Shown here: positions 17,671-26,699 of the stretch, piece by piece
Numbering within the stretch: position 1 is the stretch's first letter
How the letters are laid out: every line of letters begins with the position of its first letter
NCBI GenBank assembly: GCA_019637685.1
Contig: JAHBVF010000014.1
Span: forward strand, 62,001-126,000
Length of the DNA stretch: 64,000 nucleotides
Origin: Caldilineaceae bacterium
Lineage (GTDB): Bacteria; Chloroflexota; Anaerolineae; Caldilineales; Caldilineaceae
Direction of reading: 5' to 3'
Translations under genes and position numbers: made by a program
Notes under the pieces: generated by a model
The model's database searches: none
What the model saw: only the letters and a program-made list of their open reading frames with translations
What the model was told of the DNA's origin: nothing

Positions 17671-17854
17671 AGCCACCGTTCCACAGGGTATAGAGACCGT
17701 ATAGTAAATAGAGGATGACCACCAGCGAAAGGAGTTTCCAGATGGTGTTGCGCTGGCTGTAGATGCGTTGCACCTCGGATTTGACTGCGCTGGGGCGCAG
17801 CACAACCAGCACAACGAGGATGAGAAGTATAAAAAGGATGCGTCGTAGACTCAC
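17660..17854 (-). CDS. Small membrane protein
   Basis: 64 aa with two predicted membrane helices (about residues 5-19 and 40-56) separated by a basic, polar loop (KSEVQRIYSQRN). Family unknown. It precedes prmA and rsmE with an 11-bp overlap and so is likely co-transcribed with them. Strong membrane-like composition and the tight overlap argue for a real gene. Confidence 0.6.
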   Translation of the reverse strand: MSLRRILFILLILVVLVVLRPSAVKSEVQRIYSQRNTIWKLLSLVVILYLLYGLYTLWNGGYDW

Positions 17855-17887
17855 AGCGGTTTTCCGGGAATCGTCTTCTCTGCTACA

Positions 17888-18646
17888 ATGCGCCCCATGA
17901 CACTATCCGGCCTTTCTTTCGACTGGTTCTTCAGTCAACTTCACCCTTTGCATCCGGGCTTCTGGCTGCTGCTCTCATTCCTGATCAGCGGCCTGTCCCT
18001 GGCGGGAACGCGCCTGATTCCCCGCAGGTTTGCCCGCCCGCTTCGGCTGGGGCGTTGGTTTTTTGTGCCCTATCTGGGACTGATAATCGGCGGACTTTCG
18101 CCCCGTCTGATGGGTCTGACTGATATCGACTGGGTGGCGAGCCTGGGGCTGGGGGTGGGTCTGATCTTTGCGATTTGGCTGCTGCTGTTGCTGGTACGGG
18201 CATCGCTGCACCGGGAAGAAAGTGTGGGCGTTCCGCAGCCCTCCGCCCGTCCCCTGCTGGCGGAGTTCGTCTGGGCCGGGGCGCAGGAGTTCCATTGGGT
18301 CTTCCTGCGTGGGGCGCTGTGGGAAATGCTGCTGGCCCTGCCTGCGCCGCCCGAATTGCCCGGCTATTGGGCCATCTGGCTGGCCTCTGCCCTGGCTCTG
18401 CCCGGCATTTTTGTCCAATACCGGCAGACTTCGCGGCGGATCGCGGCTGGTCTGCTTTTATGCACTACAGCCATTCTCTTTTTCTATACCCGCAACTTCT
18501 TCTTGTGCTGGCTGCTTCACGCCAGCGCCGGGTGGCTGATTGACCAGACGCGGACACAGGCCGAACAGCCCGGTGTGCGGACGGCGGAAGCGCCTACAAC
18601 ACAAACCCCAGCACAACCATCAATGCAAAAAGTGCAGCAGAGATGA
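17888..18646 (+). CDS. Multi-pass membrane protein, CPBP-like
   Basis: 252 aa with about seven hydrophobic segments. AQEFHWVFLRGALWE and LLHASAGWLID resemble motifs of the CPBP/CAAX-protease-like family (Glu followed by Arg, then a later His), though the typical Glu-Glu pair is reduced. Assignment is tentative. A TACAAT -10 box (17884-17889) overlaps the first ATG, so the second in-frame ATG at 17897 (seven bases beyond the box) is a likely leaderless start. The 3' end overlaps a convergent gene by 53 bp. Confidence 0.65.
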   Translation: MRPMTLSGLSFDWFFSQLHPLHPGFWLLLSFLISGLSLAGTRLIPRRFARPLRLGRWFFVPYLGLIIGGLSPRLMGLTDIDWVASLGLGVGLIFAIWLLLLLVRASLHREESVGVPQPSARPLLAEFVWAGAQEFHWVFLRGALWEMLLALPAPPELPGYWAIWLASALALPGIFVQYRQTSRRIAAGLLLCTTAILFFYTRNFFLCWLLHASAGWLIDQTRTQAEQPGVRTAEAPTTQTPAQPSMQKVQQR

Positions 18647-18872
18647 TGAGCAGTTGGCGGATATCACCAAAGACCTGCGCGTATTCAGTGCTCCAGTCCA
18701 CTGTATCGGAGCCACGCTTGGGCGCAGTCTCTTCTGCTTTGCGCCGGGTGGACGTGGCTGCCGTAGTGGGCGCAGGCGCGCTGGGCGTCCGGTTGCCATA
18801 GAGTTCGCTGTAACTGCGGGGCTGGGCTTTGCTCTTGCCTGCCTGACGTCGGCTTTTTGTTTGCTTTGCCAT
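18594..18872 (-). CDS. Small tail-anchored membrane protein
   Basis: 92 aa. Basic N-terminus (MAKQTKSRRQAGK), low-complexity Ala/Pro/Thr middle, and a single C-terminal membrane helix LLIISAALFALMVVLGFVL, giving a tail-anchored layout. Family not recognised. Start chosen at 18872 because of AAGGAACGAG upstream. The last 53 bp overlap, antiparallel, the coding end of the CPBP-like gene. Confidence 0.6.
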   Translation of the reverse strand: MAKQTKSRRQAGKSKAQPRSYSELYGNRTPSAPAPTTAATSTRRKAEETAPKRGSDTVDWSTEYAQVFGDIRQLLIISAALFALMVVLGFVL

Positions 18873-18995
18873 AAACTGCTCGTTCCTTTCCGGGAAAAAG
18901 GGCCACAGGATTCGCAATGGCCCGGAAGCAACTTTTGTATATCTGTATGATTATACTCGCTGGGGGAAGCGAGATGCAAAGATAGGGATGGCTTT

Positions 18996-20078
18996 ATGCA
19001 CATTGCAGTAGGCTATAGCTGGTTTCCCACGGCCGCGGGCTACCATTGGGAGCGGGCGCTGGTAGAGCGGGGCCATCGGGTGACATTTGTGGGGCTGGGC
19101 CACGAGGAACGGGCTGGCTATGACGCCACAACGCCCATCGACCGCATTGTCGAACGATTGCCAGAGACGCCTGATCTCTTTCTTTGGATCGACCCGGCTG
19201 ACCGCTACTTTCCCCAGGGAATCGAGCGTCTGCCCATCCCCACGGCCTGCTATCTGATCGATGTTCACATCGGCGGTTGGCGCAAAGTCGCGGCCCGCTT
19301 CTTTGACGCGGTTTTTGTGGCCCAGAAGGATTTTGTGGAGGAGTATACACAGGCAGTCGGCCACTGCCAGGTCTATTGGCTGCCCCTGGCTGCCGCGCCT
19401 GATGTTCACCGGGACCACAAATTGGAGCGCATCTACGACATCGGTTTTGTGGGGAATCTGGCCGCGGCCCACCGCGGCACAGCCCGTGCCCGTCGTCTGG
19501 CCCTGCTGGCCCATCGCTATCAAACCAATGACTTCTACCGCCACTACCCGCCGTCAGAAGTGGGCGAAGTCTACAGCCGCAGCCGTATTGTTTTCAATAC
19601 CAGCATTGCCGGGGATGTGACTATGCGCATCTTTGAAGGCGCGGCCGCGGGCGCGCTGGTGTTGACCGATAGCGTTGCCAATGGGCTGCACGAACTGTTT
19701 TCTGTGGGGCAGGAAATTGTCGTTTTCAACGACGATACGAACGACGACGCAGACTTGCTTGCCAAAGCAGACTTTTATTTGGCCCAACCGGACGAGCGGA
19801 ACGCTATCGCCGCGGCCGGTCAACGCCGGACACTGGCCGAACACACCTACGCCCATCGGGCAGATCGGCTGCTGGCCACCATTTCCCAGACCGGTTTTCG
19901 CCAATGTGCTTCTCTGCGCGGCGCATCAGAAGACGCCTGTCGTGCAGCCCGCCACACAGTATACACCCGGCTGCATATGCTGGACGCGCTGCTGGACGAA
20001 GCCCGAACCGCTGGCTATTATCCCGCGCGCCGCCTGTGGAGCGTCCTTCCCTGTCTGGCCCGGAGGTTGCTGCTCTGA
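18996..20078 (+). CDS. CgeB-like glycosyltransferase
   Basis: 360 aa GT-B-like protein. [17 protein letters not shown] at the N-terminus and the C-terminal block [28 protein letters not shown] match glycosyltransferases of the spore-maturation CgeB type (Glyco_trans_1_2). First gene of a run of five sugar-transfer genes with overlapping ends, so probably part of exopolysaccharide or glycolipid synthesis. A small hairpin (CTCGCT/AGCGAG) sits in its leader, after a TATACT box. Confidence 0.82.
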   Translation: MHIAVGYSWFPTAAGYHWERALVERGHRVTFVGLGHEERAGYDATTPIDRIVERLPETPDLFLWIDPADRYFPQGIERLPIPTACYLIDVHIGGWRKVAARFFDAVFVAQKDFVEEYTQAVGHCQVYWLPLAAAPDVHRDHKLERIYDIGFVGNLAAAHRGTARARRLALLAHRYQTNDFYRHYPPSEVGEVYSRSRIVFNTSIAGDVTMRIFEGAAAGALVLTDSVANGLHELFSVGQEIVVFNDDTNDDADLLAKADFYLAQPDERNAIAAAGQRRTLAEHTYAHRADRLLATISQTGFRQCASLRGASEDACRAARHTVYTRLHMLDALLDEARTAGYYPARRLWSVLPCLARRLLL

Positions 20079-21205
20079 TGCGCGTTCTTTTTATTGCTCG
20101 TTATCGAGACCCAACCATGCATCGCAAAGCGGAATATATGGCAGAAACGCCCAATCTGCAGATTCGCCATATCTTCCCCCGGCATTGGCAGGACGACCTT
20201 CTGCGCGTGGATCAACAGTTGCCCGAACTGCCAGGACTGGAACGGCGACCGATGGGAATGATTGGCTCGCCGGTCGATCCCCACCGGTCGTTTTATCGCA
20301 CGCTTGCTTTTGGCATCCCCACCTTTCGCCCCCACATCATCCACGCCGAGGAAGAGCCGGACAGCCTGGCCGCGTTGCAAATCGCACTCTGCCGCCGCGT
20401 CTTTGCGCCCAGAGCCAAATTGCTGCTGCATACCTGGCAGAATTTGGATCGCCCGTTGAGCCGGGCTGTGTCCCTGGTTTTGCGGGCCACACTGGCCGCG
20501 GCCGACGCGATTTTCTGCGCCAATCAGGAAGCAGTGGCGCTGCTGCGTCGCCGAGGATACGACCGGCCTACGCCGGTGATCCCTGCGGTGGGGGTGGACA
20601 CTGAACGGTTCGGCCCCCGCGCGCAAAGAGAACCGGACATCTTTCGGGTAGGCTATGTCGGGCGGCTGGTTCCCGAAAAGGGCATCGACACACTGATTCA
20701 AGCCGCGGCCCTGCTGGTTGGGAGACAGACGGCTGGCGACTTTCAGGTGGTGATTGTGGGCGGCGGTCCCGCGGAAAGCGCCTTGCGCCAGCAGATGGCG
20801 GTATTGGCCTTGGAGGAGCGGGTGCAGTTTGTGGCCCCTGTGCCCACCGGGCAGATTGCCGGGCTGATAGGCGGACTGGACGCGTTGGTGCTGCCCAGCC
20901 GCTCGACAACTGTCTGGAAAGAGCAGTTGGGCCGGGTGCTGCTGGAAGCAATGGCCGTGGGGGTTCCTGTCATCGGCTCAGATTCCGGGGCCATCCCGGA
21001 AGTGATCGGGGACGCGGGGTTGATCTTCCCGGAGGGTGATGTGCGGGCGCTGGCTGCCCGGTTGGAGGAGTTGCGGGCCGACGCGGGCCTGCGCGACGAA
21101 TTGATTGGACTAGGTCTGGTGCGTGCCAACAGTCTCTACAGCCAAAAGGAACTGGCCGCGCGCACAGTTGAATTCTATGGAAAATCGGGGAGTGGACTGG
21201 TGTGA
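20078..21205 (+). CDS. Family 4-type glycosyltransferase
   Basis: 375 aa GT-B glycosyltransferase. N-terminal [15 protein letters not shown], then GYVGRLVPEKGIDTLI (about residues 192-207) and VLLEAMAVGVPVIGSDSGAIPEV, the nucleotide-sugar binding region. The start overlaps the stop of the preceding gene (TGATG) and has GGAGG 11 bases upstream. Part of the five-gene envelope-sugar cluster. Confidence 0.9.
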   Translation: MRVLFIARYRDPTMHRKAEYMAETPNLQIRHIFPRHWQDDLLRVDQQLPELPGLERRPMGMIGSPVDPHRSFYRTLAFGIPTFRPHIIHAEEEPDSLAALQIALCRRVFAPRAKLLLHTWQNLDRPLSRAVSLVLRATLAAADAIFCANQEAVALLRRRGYDRPTPVIPAVGVDTERFGPRAQREPDIFRVGYVGRLVPEKGIDTLIQAAALLVGRQTAGDFQVVIVGGGPAESALRQQMAVLALEERVQFVAPVPTGQIAGLIGGLDALVLPSRSTTVWKEQLGRVLLEAMAVGVPVIGSDSGAIPEVIGDAGLIFPEGDVRALAARLEELRADAGLRDELIGLGLVRANSLYSQKELAARTVEFYGKSGSGLV

Positions 21206-22353
21206 ATATCTGCATCGATATTTCCCCCGCTGTGCATGGCCGGGCCGGACTGGGGCGGCTGGCCAACGAACTGACCGCAGCTCTGCTGGCATTGGAGACC
21301 AAACACAACTTTTCCGCTTTTTACAACGCCGCGGCCAGCGCGCGGTTGGTGGCTCCTTTTGATGAGATGGCCCAGATTCCCTGGCAAACTGGCGACAAGC
21401 CCTGGCGAATGGGCGTTCTTTTGGCTCACCTGCTGCGCCGTTCTCAGGAGCAGCTTTTTGCCGGGGCAGAGCGCCCGGTATCTCTCTTTCACGCCACCGA
21501 TCATCTGTTGCCCTATCTGCCCCACACCGCAACGGTTTTCACACTGGGCGATCTGACTTTTCTCACCCACGGGCAGACCCACGCCCGACTGAACCGTACA
21601 TTCCTGCGTTTGATGATGCCCCTCTTCCTGCGCCGAGCCAACGGGATCATCACCATTTCTACCTCCACCCAGCGGGATATGGAAGCCCAATACGGCCCGC
21701 TCTCCACGCCCAGCAAAGTCATTTATCCCGGTGTGCACAGCCGTTTTCATCCGGCTACCGATGGGCGCTGGTTGGCGCAGGTGCGGGCGCGCTATGGCCT
21801 GCCCCAACGTTTTGTGCTGTATGTGGGGACGATTGAACCGCGCAAGAATCTGCCCTTCCTCATCCGAGCCTTTCAGCAGGCCGCGCTGGAAGGAGCGAAG
21901 CTGGTTATTAGCGGCAAAAAGGGCTGGATGTATGAGGAGACTTTTGCCCAGGTGCAGGCATTGGGCCTGGCCGAACGGGTGCTTTTTACCGGCTTCGTGG
22001 CCGATGACGACTTGCCTGCTCTGCTCTCACTGGCTGAACTTTTCGTCTTCCCCAGCCTCTACGAGGGCTTCGGCTTCCCTGTGATAGAGGCAATGGCCTG
22101 CGGCACACCGGTGATCACCAGTGACACGTCCAGCCTGCCCGAAGTGGCGGGGGAAGCTGCGTTGTTGATCGATCCGACGGATGTGGCCGGGCTGGCCGGG
22201 GCAATGGCGCGGGTGATGGGCGACGCTGGGTTGCGCGGTGCAATGGCCAAGAAGGGGATGGCACAGGCTGCGAAATTTTCCTGGGCGCGGGCAGCCCAGG
22301 AGACGGTAGAATTCTATACGGAAATCGGGCGGTCGACCGAACACCTATTGTGA
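21202..22353 (+). CDS. Family 4-type glycosyltransferase
   Basis: 383 aa, GTG start overlapping the previous stop (GTGA). N-terminal NICIDISPAVHGRAGLGRL, donor-site region YVGTIEPRKNLPFLIRAF (about 208-225) and SLYEGFGFPVIEAMACGTP. It belongs to the mannosyltransferase-like group of GT4 enzymes and is closely similar in layout to the last gene of the cluster (23658), suggesting an old duplication. Confidence 0.9.
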   Translation: MNICIDISPAVHGRAGLGRLANELTAALLALETKHNFSAFYNAAASARLVAPFDEMAQIPWQTGDKPWRMGVLLAHLLRRSQEQLFAGAERPVSLFHATDHLLPYLPHTATVFTLGDLTFLTHGQTHARLNRTFLRLMMPLFLRRANGIITISTSTQRDMEAQYGPLSTPSKVIYPGVHSRFHPATDGRWLAQVRARYGLPQRFVLYVGTIEPRKNLPFLIRAFQQAALEGAKLVISGKKGWMYEETFAQVQALGLAERVLFTGFVADDDLPALLSLAELFVFPSLYEGFGFPVIEAMACGTPVITSDTSSLPEVAGEAALLIDPTDVAGLAGAMARVMGDAGLRGAMAKKGMAQAAKFSWARAAQETVEFYTEIGRSTEHLL

Positions 22354-23654
22354 GTAAAAAGCCAATGCTCCCCCCCCTTTTTCAACAGAAGCGACTGTGG
22401 CTGATCCTTGCCCTGGGGTTGTTGGCGTCCGTTTCGTTGTCCCGGGTCCTGTTCAAGGATGCTGAAAGCCGGGGCCTGGACTTCCACGCCTACTGGTTCT
22501 CCGGCCATTTTGTCTGGCAGGGACTGTCGCCGTACCCGCCCATAGCGGCTGTCAATCCGCTGGTGCTGGAGGGTTCCCGACTCACATTGCCGATCGTCTA
22601 TTGGGATGGAGCCGCTGTGCAGACCGGTGAGGTGGGTCAGACGGGTTTTCCCACTGTGCCCGGATTGACCGCACCGGCGGTGCTGCTGATTTCAGTGCTC
22701 TCCCGTTTTTCGTGGCCTGTGGCGGTTCAGCTCTGGACAGCGCTCAATTGTCTCCTCCTGATAGTCATTGTCTGGGCGTGTACAAAGCTGCTCGACAGGC
22801 CATCTGTCTCCTACGAAAGTCTGCTGCTCTTGTTCATCGCGTTTTCATTAATCGCCACGCGTGAAACATTGGAATTCGGCCAATCGACAATTTTCGTTCT
22901 GGCGCTGATGCTGGTTGGGCTGGTCCTGGCCGACAAAAACCAGATGTTTGGGGGACTCGTGTTGGGCATCGGTTTGTCAAAGGCCACACTGATTTTTCCC
23001 GGTCTGCTCATTCTTCTCTACAAACGGCAATATTGGGGCGCGCTCGCCGCGATTGGGATGCAGATTGTGGGCACAGGGCTGCTTGCGCTGCTTGCTCACA
23101 CGTCCTTTACAGAAATTGTGGCGGCCTATTTCCGTCTTCTTTCCGTCCACGCGGGTATGGCAGGGATGCATCTGGGCCAGGGCCTGCTGCGCAATCAGGC
23201 CGGGCTACAGATGGGTTTTGTCCTGTTGGCTGCCAGTCTTGTGGCAGCGGCGCTGATCCGTCTGGCCCATCGGCGGGAGGGGAGACCCGTTTCGCCTGCA
23301 TCCGTGGCTTTTGTGCTGCTGGTGATTGGGATGCTGATGGGATTACTCTCCTTCTATCACCGCCGGTATGATTTTGTGGCAGGATTGCTCTTTTTGGCTC
23401 TTTTGATTGTGCCCGGCTCTCAATTGGCTGACTATTTTGTTCTGTCGGATCGGCAGCGGGAAGTCCTGTGGGCTGCTGTGGCGATGGTCGTCGGAGTCTG
23501 GGTTTTTCCCATTTATTTGCTGACAAGCCCGGCGCTGTACATATACATTTTTCAGTCAGCTACGCTGGCCGCGTTGGCAATCAGCTTTTGGCTTCTTTTT
23601 CGGGTTCGTTGGAACCCTATACATGGGAACTCTATACAAAAGGGGGAAGAGTAG
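22350..23654 (+). CDS. GT87-like (DUF2029) membrane glycosyltransferase
   Basis: 434 aa polytopic membrane protein with about ten helices. The acidic site in the first loop (GLDFHAYWFSGHFVWQG) and the general layout match GT-C polyprenyl-phosphate-sugar-dependent mannosyl/arabinosyl transferases of family GT87. GTG start overlaps the previous stop (GTGA). It would add sugars on the outer face to the product assembled by the neighbouring cytoplasmic enzymes. Confidence 0.8.
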   Translation: MSKKPMLPPLFQQKRLWLILALGLLASVSLSRVLFKDAESRGLDFHAYWFSGHFVWQGLSPYPPIAAVNPLVLEGSRLTLPIVYWDGAAVQTGEVGQTGFPTVPGLTAPAVLLISVLSRFSWPVAVQLWTALNCLLLIVIVWACTKLLDRPSVSYESLLLLFIAFSLIATRETLEFGQSTIFVLALMLVGLVLADKNQMFGGLVLGIGLSKATLIFPGLLILLYKRQYWGALAAIGMQIVGTGLLALLAHTSFTEIVAAYFRLLSVHAGMAGMHLGQGLLRNQAGLQMGFVLLAASLVAAALIRLAHRREGRPVSPASVAFVLLVIGMLMGLLSFYHRRYDFVAGLLFLALLIVPGSQLADYFVLSDRQREVLWAAVAMVVGVWVFPIYLLTSPALYIYIFQSATLAALAISFWLLFRVRWNPIHGNSIQKGEE

Positions 23655-23657
23655 CCG

Positions 23658-24794
23658 ATGTATACGCTCGACGCGCGCACAGCCACCGCCCACTTCCCCG
23701 GCATTGGGCGCTATGTGCGCAACCTGGCCGGGGCGTTGCCGTCTCTCCTGGCCGAAGACGAACGGTTGGTCCTCCTCTGGAATCCGTCCGACCCTATCGC
23801 CTGGAACCCAACCGCCCTCGCCAGCCCACAGGTGCAGATCGTCTCCGCGCCCGTCTCCTCCTTCGGCCTTTCCCAGCAATGGAAGATTCCCCGCCTACTC
23901 CGTCAAATCGCCCAATCTCCAGTCCCCAATCCCCAATCCCCCCTCTACCACAGCACCTACTATCTGATGCCCTACCGCACTGGCGCGCCCACACTGCTGA
24001 CTATCTACGATCTCATCGCACTGCTCCACCCCCAAACCGTATCCCTACGCGCCCGGCTTTTCTTCCGTGCCGCCACCCGTCTGGCCCTGGCCGCGTCGGA
24101 CCGGATTGTCACAATTTCCGAATCGGCCCGGGACGATCTGCTGGCCCTCTTTCCCGTGGCCGCCGACCGGGTGACCGCCATCCCTCTGGCCGCGGACCCT
24201 CGCTTCCGTCCCCAATCCGCTGCCGAAATCGAACGGGTCCGCGCAAAATACAATTTGCCTGACCGCTATATTTTCTATCTGGGCATCAACAAACCCCACA
24301 AAAACCTGCCCCGGCTCATCCAAGCCTATGCGCAGCTCGCAATTCGCAACTCGCCCCTCGTCATTGCCGGCGCCTGGGACGACCGCTACCCCGAATCCCG
24401 CGCCCTGGCCGCGCCCCTGGGTGATTCTGTCCGTTTCCTCGGCCCGGTGGACGACGCGGACCTGCCCGCGCTCCACAGCGCGGCCGCGCTCTTTGCTTTC
24501 CCCAGTCTCTACGAGGGCTTTGGCCTGCCTGTGCTGGAAGCAATGGCCTGTGGCGCGCCGGTCATTTGTAGCAACCGGTCCAGCCTGCCGGAAGTGGCGG
24601 GGAACGCCGCTCTTCTCGTCGATCCGACGGACACCGATGCTATTGCCGCGGCCATTCAGCAAGTGTTGGAGAACAACGACTTATGCCGGTCGTTGGGTGA
24701 AAAAAGTCTGGTCCAGGCCGCCCGTTTCTCCTGGCAGCGCACGGCCGCCGAGACGCTGGCAGTCTATCGGGAGATGGCGGCGGCTGAGCGTTGA
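23658..24794 (+). CDS. Family 4-type glycosyltransferase with repeat-derived insert
   Basis: 378 aa, three bases after the GT87-like gene. MYTLDARTATAHFPGIGRYV, FYLGINKPHKNLPRLIQAY (about 213-231) and SLYEGFGLPVLEAMACGAPVI identify a GT4 enzyme related to 21202. Residues about 86-95 (SPVPNPQSPL) are encoded by the CCCCAATCCCC repeat (23915-23942), and a second short repeat-like piece encodes QLAIRNSPL (about 223-232). Both appear to be in-frame repeat insertions in surface loops. Confidence 0.88.
   Translation: MYTLDARTATAHFPGIGRYVRNLAGALPSLLAEDERLVLLWNPSDPIAWNPTALASPQVQIVSAPVSSFGLSQQWKIPRLLRQIAQSPVPNPQSPLYHSTYYLMPYRTGAPTLLTIYDLIALLHPQTVSLRARLFFRAATRLALAASDRIVTISESARDDLLALFPVAADRVTAIPLAADPRFRPQSAAEIERVRAKYNLPDRYIFYLGINKPHKNLPRLIQAYAQLAIRNSPLVIAGAWDDRYPESRALAAPLGDSVRFLGPVDDADLPALHSAAALFAFPSLYEGFGLPVLEAMACGAPVICSNRSSLPEVAGNAALLVDPTDTDAIAAAIQQVLENNDLCRSLGEKSLVQAARFSWQRTAAETLAVYREMAAAER
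23915..23942. repeat. CCCCAATCCCC repeat inside a coding region
   Basis: Units CCCAATCTCCAGT and CCCCAATCCCCAAT within the glycosyltransferase; same family as the intergenic block at 32.2 kb and the piece at 57.1 kb. Confidence 0.65.
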
Positions 24795-24819
24795 TGGGCA
24801 GTGGCGGATGTGTTACAAT
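24791..24819 (+). promoter_or_regulatory. Promoter of the RHH/PIN toxin-antitoxin pair
   Basis: TTGATG, 17-base spacer, TACAAT; overlaps the stop region of the preceding glycosyltransferase gene and gives a start about 36 bases before the antitoxin ATG. Confidence 0.6.
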
Positions 24820-24861
24820 GCCATCAGATCGTGCAGAGTGTAATCACTTGGGGAGGCGAAG

Positions 24862-25113
24862 ATGGTACGCACACAGGTGCAGCTGACGGAAGAGCAGGCG
24901 CAGAAGCTTGAAGAAGTGGCCATCGCGAATCAGATTTCCAAAGCGGAGGTCGTACGTCAAGCGCTTGAACGCTTCTTTGGTCAAGAAGCGCCGATTTCTC
25001 GCGCTGAACGTATGCGCCGAGCCAGTGAAGTCTTTGGCAAATACCGTTCGGGCTACACAGATATATCGGCGAATCACGATGACCACTTGGCGGAGATATA
25101 CGGTCAATGGTAG
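24862..25113 (+). CDS. Ribbon-helix-helix antitoxin
   Basis: 83 aa. VRTQVQLTEEQAQKLEEVA then SKAEVVRQALERFF is a classic ribbon-helix-helix (CopG/MetJ) fold. The acidic, aromatic C-terminus (DDHLAEIYGQW) is the probable toxin-binding tail. GGAGG lies upstream. Overlaps the PIN toxin gene by seven bases. Confidence 0.88.
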   Translation: MVRTQVQLTEEQAQKLEEVAIANQISKAEVVRQALERFFGQEAPISRAERMRRASEVFGKYRSGYTDISANHDDHLAEIYGQW

Positions 25114-25514
25114 GTTTTGCCGACACATCCGGTCTTTATGCGTTGTTGGACGAGGATGACAACAATCACGCTGCCGGAGTCGCCTTCTGGCAGAATTATC
25201 ACCAACAGCAAACGGACCTTGTGACAACAAACTACGTGCTTCTGGAATGCCAGGCCTTAATCCAGCGAAGATTGGGGATGGAGGCTGTATTGGACTTCCA
25301 AACCCGTATCGTGCCGATGCTTTCTGTTGACTGGATCACCGAATCGATTCATGGGCAGGGCGTTGCGCAGATGCTGACGGCCAACCGCCGTCAACTGAGT
25401 TTGGTGGACTGCACAAGTTTTGTGGTCATGCGCCATCTCAGCATTGATTCTGCTTTTACTTTCGACCAGCACTTTGCCGAGCAGGGATTTCGAGTCTTTC
25501 CGGAGAGACAGTAG
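25107..25514 (+). CDS. PIN-domain toxin
   Basis: 135 aa PIN ribonuclease of the VapC type: FADTSGLYALLD (Asp6), NYVLLECQAL (Glu about 48) and LVDCTSFVVM (Asp about 100) supply the acidic site. COG2402-like members have this spacing. Translationally coupled to the RHH antitoxin; together a type II toxin-antitoxin module. Confidence 0.88.
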   Translation: MVGFADTSGLYALLDEDDNNHAAGVAFWQNYHQQQTDLVTTNYVLLECQALIQRRLGMEAVLDFQTRIVPMLSVDWITESIHGQGVAQMLTANRRQLSLVDCTSFVVMRHLSIDSAFTFDQHFAEQGFRVFPERQ

Positions 25515-25517
25515 CCA

Positions 25518-26408
25518 ATGGCCCTCACCCTCCCAGCCACCTTCGCCTTCAGCCAGTCGAGCTTGCAAGCCTATGCCAACTGTCCCCGCCGCTTCTGGCT
25601 GGCCTATGTGGAGCAGTTGCCCTGGCCCAGCCAGGAAACCAAACCCTTTGACGCCTACGAGGAGCAAATGCGTCTGGGCAGCCGCTTCCACCAGGCCGTG
25701 CGCCGGGCCGAGACCGGCTTTGATCCCGAACTGCTGGCCGCCACCCTCGACTATCCGTTGGACGAGTGGTTTGCCGCCTACACCCGTCACCGCCCCGATG
25801 ATCTGCCCACGCAATTTGTGGCAAGCGAGCAGGTGCTGAGCATTCCCTTTGGCAACGAAAATGGCCGCTACCGGCTGGCCGCGCGCTACGATCTCATCGC
25901 CGCCGAGCGGGCCAACGAACCGGAGAATGAGCAGGCACGAGCGGTGATTATCGACTGGAAGACGACCAGCCGCCCCACCCGCCGGGCGCGGCTGCAAGAG
26001 CAGTTGCAGACGGTCGTCTATCCCTTTGTGCTGGTGGAAGCCAGCGAGAGCCTGCCCTGGGGACCCATCGATCCGGCCCAGGTGGAGATGCGCTACTGGT
26101 TCACTGCCGCGCCCGACGAGTCGGTCATCTTCCCCTACAGCGCGGATTTGCACGCGGCCAACCGCACGCGACTGCAAGGACTGCTGGCCGAAATGCTGGC
26201 GGGCAGTGTCCAGGCCGACTTCCCCAAAGTGCCGGATACGGAGCAGAGTCGTCAGCATCTCTGCGCCTACTGCGTCTACCGCTCCCGCTGTGACCGGGGC
26301 ATAGACGCGGGTGACCTGGCGGATGTGGACGACGCCGACTTCTTTGTGGTAGATTTGGAAGAGAGTCTGGAGTTCACGCTGGATACTGTGGAGGCGCTGG
26401 CCTTTTGA
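25518..26408 (+). CDS. PD-(D/E)XK nuclease with Cas4/AddB-like Fe-S cysteines
   Basis: 296 aa. The nuclease core is visible as ARYDLIA, then VIIDWKTT (Asp and Lys of the D-x-K motif, about residues 151-158) and the QxxxY helix LQTVVYPF. One Cys near the N-terminus (YANCPRRFW) and three near the C-terminus (HLCAYCVYRSRC) form the four-Cys iron-sulphur layout of AddB and Cas4-type exonucleases. Stand-alone; no CRISPR array or helicase partner adjacent. Probably a DNA repair or recombination exonuclease, fitting the nearby recJ. Confidence 0.85.
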   Translation: MALTLPATFAFSQSSLQAYANCPRRFWLAYVEQLPWPSQETKPFDAYEEQMRLGSRFHQAVRRAETGFDPELLAATLDYPLDEWFAAYTRHRPDDLPTQFVASEQVLSIPFGNENGRYRLAARYDLIAAERANEPENEQARAVIIDWKTTSRPTRRARLQEQLQTVVYPFVLVEASESLPWGPIDPAQVEMRYWFTAAPDESVIFPYSADLHAANRTRLQGLLAEMLAGSVQADFPKVPDTEQSRQHLCAYCVYRSRCDRGIDAGDLADVDDADFFVVDLEESLEFTLDTVEALAF

Positions 26409-26420
26409 GAGGGGAATGAG

Positions 26421-26699
26421 ATGAGTGTGCAAACAATCGACGCAATCTATGAAAAAGGCATATTTCGCATTCTTTCGCCTCGCAAAGTCGCGCTGACCGA
26501 CGGGCAGGCAGTCCGACTGACACTGGAAGTCACAGATGTAGAAGTCGAAGTCGAAGGCGAAGGTGAAGGTGAAGTGTCGCCTCTATTACAGTGTGCCCTT
26601 CACATTTTCGACGGCCTGGACGAAGATGATGTGGAAGAAGTCGAGCGGATTGCTCTGGCGCGACAGCCCTTTTTCTCTGCGCGAGCCGCTATCGAATGA
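26421..26699 (+). CDS. AF2212/DUF104-like antitoxin
   Basis: 92 aa. IDAIYEKGIFRILSP followed by LTDGQAVRLTLEV is the short beta-rich fold of AF2212-type antitoxins. A stretch of hexanucleotide repeats (GAAGTC/GAAGGT, 26537-26573) encodes alternating Val-Glu and Gly-Glu (about residues 40-51), an expansion not usual for the family. The stop overlaps the toxin start (ATGA). Confidence 0.78.
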   Translation: MSVQTIDAIYEKGIFRILSPRKVALTDGQAVRLTLEVTDVEVEVEGEGEGEVSPLLQCALHIFDGLDEDDVEEVERIALARQPFFSARAAIE

